A stretch of DNA of 64,000 nucleotides from a virus, in the IMG/VR virus record IMGVR_UViG_3300037882_003354, positions 124,001-188,000 of that record; one strand, given 5' to 3'. The translations under genes were made by a program, and so were the position numbers. Shown piece after piece: positions 7,031-13,101 of this stretch; the first letter of the stretch is position 1, and each line of letters opens with the position of its first letter. The notes under the pieces were generated by a model. The model was given only the letters and a program-made list of their open reading frames with translations, was not told where the DNA came from and made no database searches.

Positions 7031-7177
7031 ATGCCATACACATTGATCACTCCACTGGGACAGATTTACACTTTCTATCTCCAGGTGACGGCCCAGACAT
7101 TCCAGCAGGCCTACGGTGGTCACATCCTGACTGCCGATATGCTGCAGACTGAAGCCCAGCCCATACTCATCAACTAA
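7031..7177 (+). CDS. 48-residue hypothetical early protein
   Basis: Begins MPYTLITPLGQIYTFYL and ends AQPILIN. The pattern of a few beta strands then a helix (QTFQQAYGGHILTADML) looks like a small compact domain. The ATG is preceded by CAGGAG with 9-nt spacing, and it has its own promoter. Family not recognised. Confidence 0.6.
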   Translation: MPYTLITPLGQIYTFYLQVTAQTFQQAYGGHILTADMLQTEAQPILIN

Positions 7178-7188
7178 AAGGAAACCCT

Positions 7189-7434
7189 ATGAAAAACTCC
7201 ACTCTTGCCGCCTGGCGCACCGCCGGCTGGGTCTTGGCCATGGTGGCCTTGTGCCTGATTGCTCACCTGACATTCACCCTGGTGCCCGCCCAGGTGCTGC
7301 TCAACAGCCTGTATGCCCTGATGGGCATTGGCGCCGTGGTGGGCCTGTATCATATAGCACTGGCTCAGATTGAGTACCAGCAGGTGGCACGTGACATCGC
7401 CCAGCGTGAAAAGTTCCCCAACATCCAGGAATAA
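7189..7434 (+). CDS. Small two-segment membrane protein
   Basis: 81 residues with two membrane segments (about 10-31 and 38-58) and a polar helical tail (EYQQVARDIAQREKFPNIQE). Starts 11 nt after the previous gene, with AAAAGGAAACCCT before the ATG. Confidence 0.68.
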   Translation: MKNSTLAAWRTAGWVLAMVALCLIAHLTFTLVPAQVLLNSLYALMGIGAVVGLYHIALAQIEYQQVARDIAQREKFPNIQE

Positions 7435-7437
7435 GTC

Positions 7438-7465
7438 TTGACAAATCGTCAGAAGTCGCTATAAT
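7438..7465 (+). promoter_or_regulatory. Early promoter, AAGTCGC subtype
   Basis: TTGACA (7438-7443), 16-bp spacer, TATAAT (7460-7465). The stretch AGAAGTCGCTATAATG is shared with the promoters at 8074 and 8765. Confidence 0.88.
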
Positions 7466-7499
7466 GGATCACATGACGACGCAACAACAGGAGCAGAAC

Positions 7500-7718
7500 A
7501 TGGGCTACACCGTAATCGCAGACAAGTATCAAATGGACCAGATGCGCGACAATTACGGTCCACGCCGGGGCTTGGAAGGGCCTTTCAACTTCAGCGGCCG
7601 GGTTCTGTATTACGACGTCCAGGAGGGCAAGTACTATGACCCTCGCAGCGATTTTTATGTGGAGCAGGATGAAATGAACCTGATCAACGCCCGGCTCATG
7701 AACACGCTCAGGGGCTGA
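7500..7718 (+). CDS. Hypothetical early protein
   Basis: 72 residues, Tyr- and Asp-rich (VLYYDVQEGKYYDPRSDFY). No family recognised. Start at 7500 after GGAGCAGAAC; in-frame ATG at 7473 would add MTTQQQEQN. Confidence 0.68.
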   Translation: MGYTVIADKYQMDQMRDNYGPRRGLEGPFNFSGRVLYYDVQEGKYYDPRSDFYVEQDEMNLINARLMNTLRG

Positions 7719-7719
7719 C

Positions 7720-8070
7720 ATGAGCCGGAACACTCGCATCCATGCACACCGCATGATCCAGGTGATCAAGACTGGTGCCCTGGACACACAGAGCACTGAG
7801 TTTGACGCATGGCAGACGCCCACCACAGCCACCTGGCACATCCTGATCCCTGTGGACACGGCCGCCCGACTGCAGGCCTATCGTGACTGGGTCATGAGCG
7901 CCTGCCAGGATGAGACCGAGAACGTCTACGCTGAGGACGACTTGTTCCAGGCGGGCGAGCCCGTGAGCACGGTCATCGTCAATCACGGGCGTGATCACAT
8001 CGCCCAATTGGATGAGTGGCTGGCGCTCTTGGAGCAGACAGGCTGGGAAGTGTCAGTGGATGCCTGGTAA
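7720..8070 (+). CDS. Hypothetical early protein
   Basis: 116 residues, alpha-beta, acidic, rich in Trp (WQTPTTATWHILIPV, EWLALLEQTGWEVSVDAW). Starts immediately after the previous stop (TGACATG). No family recognised. Confidence 0.68.
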   Translation: MSRNTRIHAHRMIQVIKTGALDTQSTEFDAWQTPTTATWHILIPVDTAARLQAYRDWVMSACQDETENVYAEDDLFQAGEPVSTVIVNHGRDHIAQLDEWLALLEQTGWEVSVDAW

Positions 8071-8073
8071 GGC

Positions 8074-8101
8074 TTGACACGGCCTGAGAAGTCGCTATAA
8101 T
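8074..8101 (+). promoter_or_regulatory. Early promoter giving a leaderless mRNA
   Basis: TTGACA (8074-8079), 16-bp spacer, TATAAT (8096-8101), GAACAC, ATG at 8108. AAGTCGC subtype. Confidence 0.85.
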
Positions 8102-8107
8102 GAACAC

Positions 8108-8212
8108 ATGAAGACAAAAGACCTACTGTTTGAAATTGAAGTCATCCTCATGCTCATCGTGGGCTTTGGATTGTTTTTCGCACTCCTTTACATGGCAGGA
8201 ATGACACTATGA
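8108..8212 (+). CDS. 34-residue single-pass membrane peptide
   Basis: Begins MKTKDLLFEIEVILMLIVG and continues into one membrane helix (about 10-30), ending AGMTL. No ribosome site: the ATG falls at the expected transcript start. Its stop overlaps the next start (ATGA), and it has its own promoter, which support it being real. Confidence 0.6.
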   Translation: MKTKDLLFEIEVILMLIVGFGLFFALLYMAGMTL

Positions 8213-8445
8213 GCAAGATGAGTGAACTATTTTACGACCTCCTGGAGATGCTGGAACTGGGCCGCACTGATTCAGAAATCAGCCTGGCCACCGGCTTCCC
8301 GCTGGAAGCCATTGCCATCTGGCGGGCAGATGCTGAACTGCGCCCTGAGAGCGCCAGTGAAGAGAGCGACTGGCAAACCGACACCGGGCCTGGTGATGAA
8401 GAGGATGGCTGGGACGATGACGAATGGTTCATCCAGGCCGAGTGA
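8209..8445 (+). CDS. Acidic protein with possible HTH segment
   Basis: 78 residues. Residues 2-37 (MLELGRTDSEISLATGFPLEAIAIWRA) have the spacing of a helix-turn-helix; the second half is extremely acidic (DTGPGDEEDGWDDDEW), suggestive of a DNA-mimic or a charged tail. Overlaps the membrane peptide by ATGA. DNA binding is inference. Confidence 0.62.
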   Translation: MSKMSELFYDLLEMLELGRTDSEISLATGFPLEAIAIWRADAELRPESASEESDWQTDTGPGDEEDGWDDDEWFIQAE

Positions 8446-8450
8446 CAGAC

Positions 8451-8768
8451 ATGCGGCCACCACCCCAGAACGTGCCCACCCTGACTGACGTGGTGCATGA
8501 GCCACCACCCAGGTGGGTGGTGCATCAGACTCTGAGCGACCACCAGCTGCCCAAACTCAGCTGCATCATGCTGCACCTGCGACTGCATGAACAGTATTAT
8601 CAGGTGCAGCTGAGCACCTCACGTGGCATCTGGGCCATGATTCGCCTGGCCCTGGTGCCCCTGTCGGAGATTCAACAGGCCAACGACCTGTTGCGCATGA
8701 AGATCCAGAAGTACGGTGACATCCGAGGATATCGCCTGCTGGTGGCGGGTTGCAGGAAAAACACTTGA
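8451..8768 (+). CDS. Hypothetical early protein
   Basis: 105 residues, Pro/His-rich start (MRPPPQNVPTLTDVVHEPPP) then alpha-beta. A 7-bp hairpin (ACCACCC / GGGTGGT, near 8505-8523) lies within the gene. TGA stop inside the next TTGACA. Family not recognised. Confidence 0.62.
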   Translation: MRPPPQNVPTLTDVVHEPPPRWVVHQTLSDHQLPKLSCIMLHLRLHEQYYQVQLSTSRGIWAMIRLALVPLSEIQQANDLLRMKIQKYGDIRGYRLLVAGCRKNT

Positions 8769-8792
8769 CATCCTGACGGAAGTCGCTATAAT
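8765..8792 (+). promoter_or_regulatory. Early promoter, AAGTCGC subtype
   Basis: TTGACA (8765-8770), 16-bp spacer, TATAAT (8787-8792), GATCAC, leader ATG at 8799. Confidence 0.88.
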
Positions 8793-8822
8793 GATCACAT
8801 GACGACGCAACAGGAGCACCAG

Positions 8823-9239
8823 ATGGCTAAATTGAACAAAGAACAGCGCGAAGCCCTGGCCGTGGCCGATGCCCAGGCTGAACAGGCCCGGCTGCAGTCC
8901 CTGGTGGACTCCTATCCCCAGCGCCTGATGGACGCTCTGAGCCGGGCCCTGGCCCAGGGTGCTCATGCGGATGTGGATGCCCCGGGCATGTTCTTCAGTG
9001 TGGTGTTCCGTGACTCAGGGCGTGTGATCAATGTGTCCTATGCATGCGGCGGGCCCATGGATGAGGAGTATCTGCAGGACCTGCTGTTCGAGGTGGCCCA
9101 CCTGGAGTTCCTGCGTGAGGAAGAACGCCGCCTGGAACAGGTGCGAGTCACGGCCCTGGCCAAACTGTCGGATGAAGAAATCAAGGTCTTGGGGCTCCAG
9201 TGCGCCGCCCGGGGCACCTGGAACCGCGACTGCTATTGA
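8823..9239 (+). CDS. Hypothetical early protein
   Basis: 138 residues, helix-rich at both ends with a beta-rich centre (FFSVVFRDSGRVINVSYACGG). No family recognised. Start at 8823 follows CAGGAGCACCAG; in-frame ATG at 8799 would add MTTQQEHQ. Confidence 0.7.
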   Translation: MAKLNKEQREALAVADAQAEQARLQSLVDSYPQRLMDALSRALAQGAHADVDAPGMFFSVVFRDSGRVINVSYACGGPMDEEYLQDLLFEVAHLEFLREEERRLEQVRVTALAKLSDEEIKVLGLQCAARGTWNRDCY

Positions 9240-9253
9240 GCCGGGAGCACCTG

Positions 9254-9469
9254 ATGTACGCACTATTCGCTGGAGATGTATTCTACCCACAGGGCGGCTG
9301 GCGGGACCTGCAGGGAGTGTACCAGACCCTGACACAGGCACAGGAGGCCCTGGCTCGCATACAATCTGAGCCTGATGAGCACGGTGACGTGCCCGATGCC
9401 TTCGAATGGGCTCACGTGGTGGACCTGCGCCGTGCCCATCTGGTGTGGGACTGGCACCGTCAGGATTGA
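9254..9469 (+). CDS. Hypothetical early protein
   Basis: 71 residues, no family recognised. The ATG at 9254 follows GGGAGCACCTG, 14 nt after the preceding stop. TGA stop inside the next TTGACA. Confidence 0.65.
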   Translation: MYALFAGDVFYPQGGWRDLQGVYQTLTQAQEALARIQSEPDEHGDVPDAFEWAHVVDLRRAHLVWDWHRQD

Positions 9470-9493
9470 CATTCAGCACAGGGTGTGTATAAT
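9466..9493 (+). promoter_or_regulatory. Early promoter with no clear gene behind it
   Basis: TTGACA (9466-9471), 16-bp spacer, TATAAT (9488-9493), GCACTC, ATG at 9500. Strength looks equal to its neighbours, but the next real gene has its own promoter at 9579. Confidence 0.8.
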
Positions 9494-9578
9494 GCACTCA
9501 TGCGTTCGAACAGTCTGACTGGGGGTGGACGGCGAGGCTGGGCCACATGATGGCCCTCCCTTTCCCTGAAAGAAACAG
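9494..9578 (+). other. Short transcribed stretch without a convincing gene
   Basis: From the expected start near 9500 only two tiny frames exist: a 16-codon one (MRSNSLTGGGRRGWAT) and an 11-codon one from 9547 whose TGA falls in the next TTGACA. Either a small RNA, a leaderless micropeptide, or what remains of a lost gene. I see no terminator hairpin. Confidence 0.4.
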
Positions 9579-9606
9579 TTGACAAGACGGCACAAGGCGC
9601 TAGAAT
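9579..9606 (+). promoter_or_regulatory. Early sigma70-type promoter
   Basis: TTGACA (9579-9584), 16-bp spacer, TAGAAT (9601-9606). Confidence 0.85.
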
Positions 9607-9643
9607 ACATGACATGACGACGCAACTTCAACTGGAGCAGAAC

Positions 9644-9820
9644 ATGGACATGAACCAACGCCGCCAACTGGCCCTCCGCGCAGCCGCAGCCTTCCGTGAA
9701 GCCTGGGCGCTCATGGACCAGGCCATTGGCTGGGACGCCAGCGGCGCCCTGGCTGAGGATGGCCTGGTCACCATCATCCACGAACTGGAGCGGCAGGAGT
9801 TCGTGGGAGTGGCGGAATAA
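9644..9820 (+). CDS. Hypothetical early protein
   Basis: 58 residues, helical. Start at 9644 follows TGGAGCAGAAC (ATG at 9650 also possible). An in-frame ATG at 9614 would add MTTQLQLEQN. No family recognised. Confidence 0.62.
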   Translation: MDMNQRRQLALRAAAAFREAWALMDQAIGWDASGALAEDGLVTIIHELERQEFVGVAE

Positions 9821-9827
9821 GGAGCAC

Positions 9828-10058
9828 ATGATGAAGCGTCAATACAATAAATGGAGTGAGATCCTGAAGGGTGATCTATCCGCCCAGGATCGTCGAAAGA
9901 TTCGGAACTCTGTCACACTATACGTTCAGACCCCCAAGGGCTGGAACAGCGTTGCCGTATGCTATACCCGACAAGAAGCTGAAGAGTTCAAAGAACGAAT
10001 TGTTCGGGGCAGGTTCACACTCAAATACGAGCACGAAAAAGTCTTTAAAATTGGTTGA
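9828..10058 (+). CDS. Basic hypothetical early protein
   Basis: 76 residues, Lys/Arg-rich, begins MMKRQYNKWSEILKGDLSAQ. The start follows AAGGAGCAC, 8 nt after the previous stop. Charge would allow nucleic acid binding; nothing more can be said. TGA stop inside the next TTGACA. Confidence 0.65.
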   Translation: MMKRQYNKWSEILKGDLSAQDRRKIRNSVTLYVQTPKGWNSVAVCYTRQEAEEFKERIVRGRFTLKYEHEKVFKIG

Positions 10059-10082
10059 CATTCCGGCAGAAGGCGGTATAAT
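10055..10082 (+). promoter_or_regulatory. Early sigma70-type promoter
   Basis: TTGACA (10055-10060), 16-bp spacer, TATAAT (10077-10082), ACACAC, leader ATG at 10089. Confidence 0.88.
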
Positions 10083-10112
10083 ACACACATGACGACGCAA
10101 CAGGAGCCAACA

Positions 10113-10532
10113 ATGACTGAAGCCACTTTCCCCAGCTGGGACGACATGACGGACCTGCAGCAGGCCCAGTGCATGTTCTGGGACATGTACAAGGACGCCC
10201 ACGGCTTCCGTCCCCGTGGCGTGGACACCAGCGCCTGGACCCTGGAGGACTTCAGCCGGGAGTTTGACTTCCTGGGGCGGGTGATTGAGCAGCAGGAACA
10301 GGAGCGCATCCTGAAGGAGCAGCAGGCCATCACCCACTTTGAGCGCCGCCTGCAGGAGTTGATGAAACTGGGCGCCCAGGACCGTGAGGACGCCATCCGC
10401 TGGTGCCTGGATGCGGACGATGCCCGGGACCTGGAGGACTTGGCCTGGCGCAACGAACTGCCCTGGAACTACCTCCGGGTTCAGCCCCTGCGTGGTGACG
10501 GCCGCTACGACGCTGAAGTCAGCGACGAATAA
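10113..10532 (+). CDS. Acidic helical hypothetical protein
   Basis: 139 residues, with a long charged helix in the middle (about 58-90, EQQEQERILKEQQAITHFER) that may form a coiled coil, and an acidic second half. No family recognised. Start at 10113 follows CAGGAGCCAACA. Confidence 0.7.
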   Translation: MTEATFPSWDDMTDLQQAQCMFWDMYKDAHGFRPRGVDTSAWTLEDFSREFDFLGRVIEQQEQERILKEQQAITHFERRLQELMKLGAQDREDAIRWCLDADDARDLEDLAWRNELPWNYLRVQPLRGDGRYDAEVSDE

Positions 10533-10536
10533 AGGC

Positions 10537-10564
10537 TTGACATTCCGGCTGCGGCCGCTATAAT
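10537..10564 (+). promoter_or_regulatory. Early promoter of the second AAA+ gene
   Basis: TTGACA (10537-10542), 16-bp spacer with a small CGGC/GCCG inverted repeat, TATAAT (10559-10564), ACACAC, leader ATG at 10571. Confidence 0.88.
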
Positions 10565-10597
10565 ACACACATGACGACAACTACACAGGAACGCAAC

Positions 10598-11488
10598 ATG
10601 AAGACAGGCATCATCGTATTCTCCGAAGGCAAGTGGCAGGGTCGTGACGAACAAGGCCGCATCTTGCTCACCAGCGTGGACCAGGACCGTGTGCGCCGTG
10701 TGCTCATGAAAAAGCACGAGTGCACCAACGTCCAGATCCTGGATCAAGCCCAGTCAGAGGCTGCCGAGACCCAGAGCCAGTGGCCCATCAATCAGCGTTT
10801 CGACTTCCTGAGCCAGCTGGTGCGCATGGTGGGACAAGGCAACGCGGTGAGCTTGATTGTCACGGGTCCCGGCGGCCTGGGCAAGACCCACACGGTGCGT
10901 GAGGGACTCCTGGCATGTGGCCTCAAAGAAGCCACCGTGGACGGCGTGAATGGCGAAGGCACCTTCAAGATCATCAAGGGCTACAGCACCGCCAAGGGCT
11001 TGTACCGCGAGCTGTATCAGAACCAGGACAGCGTGTTGGTGTTTGACGACTGCGATGATGTGCTCAAGGATCCCACTGCACTCAACCTGCTGAAAGGCGC
11101 ACTGGATTCGTACGACAAGCGCATCATCAGCTGGAATGCAGACATGCGTGACGACGACCTGGAGCGCAGTTTCCAGTTCAACGGCCGCGTGATCTTCATC
11201 AGCAATCTCAACCGCGATCGCATGGACACGGCACTCAAGACCCGAGCCTACTGCGTGGACCTGGCCATGAGCTTGAGCCAGAAGATCGAGCGCATGCAGG
11301 TGCTGGCTGCGTCGGATGACTTCATGCCACGTGCCCGCCGTGAGCACAAGGCCGACGCCCTGGCTCTGATCCAAGAGCTGGGCCCACGCTGCCGTGAAGT
11401 CAGCCTGCGCACCCTGCAGGCCGTCACCCGCATCCGTGCTGCGGGCGGCGCCTGGCGTGAACTGGCAGAGTACACCCTGACCAATTGA
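10598..11488 (+). CDS. AAA+ type P-loop ATPase, copy 2
   Basis: 296 residues. An N-terminal segment of about 55 residues (an extra beta-rich piece, MKTGIIVFSEGKWQGRDEQG) precedes the ATPase core. Walker A GPGGLGKT at 90-97, Walker B VLVFDDCD at 146-153, then KGALDSYDKRIISWNAD and VIFISNLN. These segments match the copy at 2207-3085 (KGALDSSSRRFISWN, IFITN), so the two are paralogues. The start at 10598 follows CAGGAACGCAAC; an in-frame ATG at 10571 would add nine residues. Partner and substrate unknown. Confidence 0.85.
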   Translation: MKTGIIVFSEGKWQGRDEQGRILLTSVDQDRVRRVLMKKHECTNVQILDQAQSEAAETQSQWPINQRFDFLSQLVRMVGQGNAVSLIVTGPGGLGKTHTVREGLLACGLKEATVDGVNGEGTFKIIKGYSTAKGLYRELYQNQDSVLVFDDCDDVLKDPTALNLLKGALDSYDKRIISWNADMRDDDLERSFQFNGRVIFISNLNRDRMDTALKTRAYCVDLAMSLSQKIERMQVLAASDDFMPRARREHKADALALIQELGPRCREVSLRTLQAVTRIRAAGGAWRELAEYTLTN

Positions 11489-11514
11489 CACACCAGGGCT
11501 CCTGCCCTTATAAT
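11485..11514 (+). promoter_or_regulatory. Early promoter of the SprT-like gene
   Basis: TTGACA (11485-11490), 18-bp spacer containing AGGGC/GCCCT hairpin, TATAAT (11509-11514), GCATTC, leader ATG at 11521. Confidence 0.87.
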
Positions 11515-11541
11515 GCATTCATGATGACCCAGGAGCCCTGC

Positions 11542-12255
11542 ATGCTGCAAGAACGAATCCAACTGGTCCAAGCAAAGATCCAGACCCTGATCACCCAGTG
11601 GTCTGCCCAGACTGGGCAGACCCTGCCTGACATCCAGGTGAAGTTTGATCTGCGCGGCCGGGTGGCTGGCTGGGCCGGGTCACGTGGTGGCCGGTACTTC
11701 ATGCGCTTCAACACCGACATGATGCAGAACGCCGCATGGACGCATGTGATCAACAACACCGTGCCACACGAGCTGGCCCACGTCATCTGCTTTGTTCAGG
11801 GCACGGACTCAGGACATGGCCGTGTATGGGTCAGAACCTGCCGCAGCCTGGGCGGTAATGGAGAGCGTTGCCACTCAGAGGCTGTCACATACGCCAAAGG
11901 CAAGACCTATGTGTACACCACCCACACGGGCCGCACCATCCACCTGAGCAGCATCAAGCATAAGAAGATCCAGCAGGGCGCATCCTATACGGGACGCAAC
12001 GGCCTGGGCCGCATAGACAGCCGGTGTGCATATCATGTGCTGGGGCAGACTGTACAGCCCGTGACCCGTGTGACGCCACCCGTGGCAGCACCGCGTGTGG
12101 TCTCGGGCAGCCGTGCGGCGCAGGTGCGCGCCTGGATAGTGCAGGGTCTGACCCAGGCTCAGGTTTATGAGCTGTGCCGGAGCCAGCTGGCTCAGACTGA
12201 CGCTCAGGCCCGACAGTATTGGAGGACCGAGAGTGCCAAGGTGGGCCGTGTGTGA
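11542..12255 (+). CDS. SprT-like zinc metalloprotease domain protein
   Basis: 237 residues. The zinc protease motif HELAH (His76, Glu77, His80) with a third likely ligand His92 in GTDSGHGRVW fits the SprT-like family (eukaryotic SPRTN, bacterial SprT). N-terminal helices precede it; residues 100-170 may be a zinc-ribbon-like or beta region (TCRSLGGNGERCHSEAV), and a C-terminal helical tail starts near 195. SPRTN-type enzymes cut DNA-bound proteins, so removal of host DNA-bound proteins early in infection is a fair inference, not shown. Start at 11542 follows AGGAGCCCTGC. Last gene of the plus-strand early block. Confidence 0.82.
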   Translation: MLQERIQLVQAKIQTLITQWSAQTGQTLPDIQVKFDLRGRVAGWAGSRGGRYFMRFNTDMMQNAAWTHVINNTVPHELAHVICFVQGTDSGHGRVWVRTCRSLGGNGERCHSEAVTYAKGKTYVYTTHTGRTIHLSSIKHKKIQQGASYTGRNGLGRIDSRCAYHVLGQTVQPVTRVTPPVAAPRVVSGSRAAQVRAWIVQGLTQAQVYELCRSQLAQTDAQARQYWRTESAKVGRV

Positions 12256-12267
12256 GGGTGGCTCAGG

Positions 12268-12287
12268 TGGGCAGGGTAGGGTGCCCA
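12268..12287 (+). terminator. Weak hairpin after the early block
   Basis: TGGGCA (12268-12273) and TGCCCA (12282-12287) flank an 8-nt loop just past the SprT-like gene. There is no T-run, so intrinsic termination is doubtful. Confidence 0.3.
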
Positions 12288-12340
12288 GGGCTCAGTCGAC
12301 AAATGCCATCACTTGCTGGACTTTTGCAAGCTGCATGCTT

Positions 12341-12383
12341 TCTTCAAATGATCTTCAAATGATCTTCAAATGATCTTCAAAAT
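12341..12383. repeat. Tandem 11-bp repeat, four copies
   Basis: Unit ATCTTCAAATG, copies at 12341-12350 (first base missing), 12351-12361, 12362-12372 and 12373-12383 (last bases differ), with a degenerate copy near 12394. The 11-bp period keeps one face of the helix, as in iteron or operator arrays. It lies in the 415-bp gene-poor stretch 12256-12670, which otherwise holds AT-rich sequence and two of the 45-bp elements. Confidence 0.75.
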
Positions 12384-12456
12384 AAACCATCAAACCTTCA
12401 AAATACCACAGGGGTGTTAGAGTGAATACCTGTTTCTAGACTTCTTAAAAACACAG

Positions 12457-12502
12457 AATATTTCTCCGTCGAAATTTCACAGTACCCGGAAAAATGGGGC
12501 CC
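12457..12502. repeat. 45-bp element, copy C
   Basis: Starts GAATATTTCTCCGTCGAAAT and ends CCCGGAAAAATGGGGCCC. Aligns with the copies at 12591 and 12951. Confidence 0.6.
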
Positions 12503-12590
12503 AGGGTGTTGGCATGACTAGCCCACCCTGCCCTCATGGTGACATCCACCGTGTGTAAAACTTTCACTCACCACAGCATCAGCCCTGGCT

Positions 12591-12636
12591 GAATTTTTTT
12601 TACCGAATTTTCGGGCTGCCCGGAAAACATGGGGCC
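12591..12636. repeat. 45-bp element, copy B
   Basis: Starts GAATTTTTTTTACCGAATTT and ends CCCGGAAAACATGGGGCCC, with a CGGGC/GCCCG hairpin inside. Confidence 0.62.
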
Positions 12637-12670
12637 CTGTGGTATTCCCACCTGGGAACAACATCCATGA

Positions 12671-12850
12671 TCAGGCCCACCACCATGCACATGCCAGCAC
12701 CAGCACGACCATCACCCCCACCGCATCCCAGATGCCGTTCAGGGGATTGTCAGGACTTCTGCCACCACATCCATCCAGTGGACTGGTACAGTGGGCACAG
12801 CGCGTGGCCACCCATTCAACTTGTTGTAGACATGCATGACATGTGGCCAT
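12671..12850 (-). CDS. 59-residue Cys-rich membrane-anchored peptide
   Basis: Read directly from the minus strand. Begins MATCHACLQQVEW, has two CxxC pairs (Cys4/Cys7, Cys18/Cys21) plus Cys28 (DGCGG), and ends in a hydrophobic helix (about 43-59, AVGVMVVLVLACAWWWA). The ATG at 12850 follows GGAGAGAGCAGG, and a good promoter lies upstream at 12897-12925. A zinc-ribbon head with a membrane tail is the likely form; function unknown. Two plus-strand frames over the same bases are shadows. Confidence 0.6.
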   Translation of the reverse strand: MATCHACLQQVEWVATRCAHCTSPLDGCGGRSPDNPLNGIWDAVGVMVVLVLACAWWWA

Positions 12851-12896
12851 CCTGCTCTCTCCGTATTAAAAGTGTTAAAAGTTCGGTTGTCATTCT

Positions 12897-12925
12897 AGTC
12901 TACGCTGGGACGCTGTGATTGTCAA
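12897..12925 (-). promoter_or_regulatory. Minus-strand early promoter
   Basis: Reading on the minus strand: TTGACA (12925-12920), 17-bp spacer, TAGACT (12902-12897), then AGAATGACAACCGAAC, which resembles the leader of the plus-strand early genes. The TTGACA again overlaps a stop codon (12924-12922). Confidence 0.72.
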
Positions 12926-13101
12926 CTCAAGAACACCATCGCCCCTGCCAGAATTTTTTTACCCGATTTCTGCCTCACCCGGTAAATATTCCCCAGCATC
13001 ATGCCACCTGATGCCGCCAGGACATGGTCCCAGCCCGTGGATACCCTGAATTCCGTCAGCAGGGTCATCTGGCCTGGCCACGCACGGTTGCTCAGGGTCA
13101 T
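12922..13101 (-). CDS. 59-residue minus-strand hypothetical protein
   Basis: Begins MTLSNRAWPGQMTLLTEFRV, then GWDHVLAASGG and a basic stretch RVRQKSGKKI. The ATG at 13101 follows CCAGGAGACCGC, a good ribosome site, and the TGA lies inside the next TTGACA as in the rest of the early block. It is antisense to the start of the ParB-like frame at 13024-13362, so the two cannot both be fully correct as drawn. No promoter of its own is clear. Confidence 0.48.
   Translation of the reverse strand: MTLSNRAWPGQMTLLTEFRVSTGWDHVLAASGGMMLGNIYRVRQKSGKKILAGAMVFLS
12951..12994. repeat. 45-bp element, copy A, with late-promoter core
   Basis: Starts GAATTTTTTTACCCGATTTC and ends CCCGGTAAATATTCCCC. Its CCGGTAAATATT core matches the late promoter at 14769, so this copy may be a plus-strand late promoter and copies B and C decayed relatives. 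Confidence 0.6.

Noticed and set aside
8504-8524. Hairpin ACCACCC/GGGTGGT as a terminator
   Set aside because: It lies inside a coding region and is not followed by a T-run.
9500-9520. tRNA-like GTTCGAA box
   Set aside because: No acceptor stem, anticodon arm or D-arm can be formed around it.
10754-11518. A 254-codon minus-strand frame opposite the second AAA+ gene
   Set aside because: Same reason: antisense shadow of a gene with clear motifs.
12639-12918. Two plus-strand frames of 66 and 83 codons
   Set aside because: Their proteins are low-complexity His/Pro/Ser strings, and the opposite strand holds a better gene with CxxC pairs, a ribosome site and a promoter.
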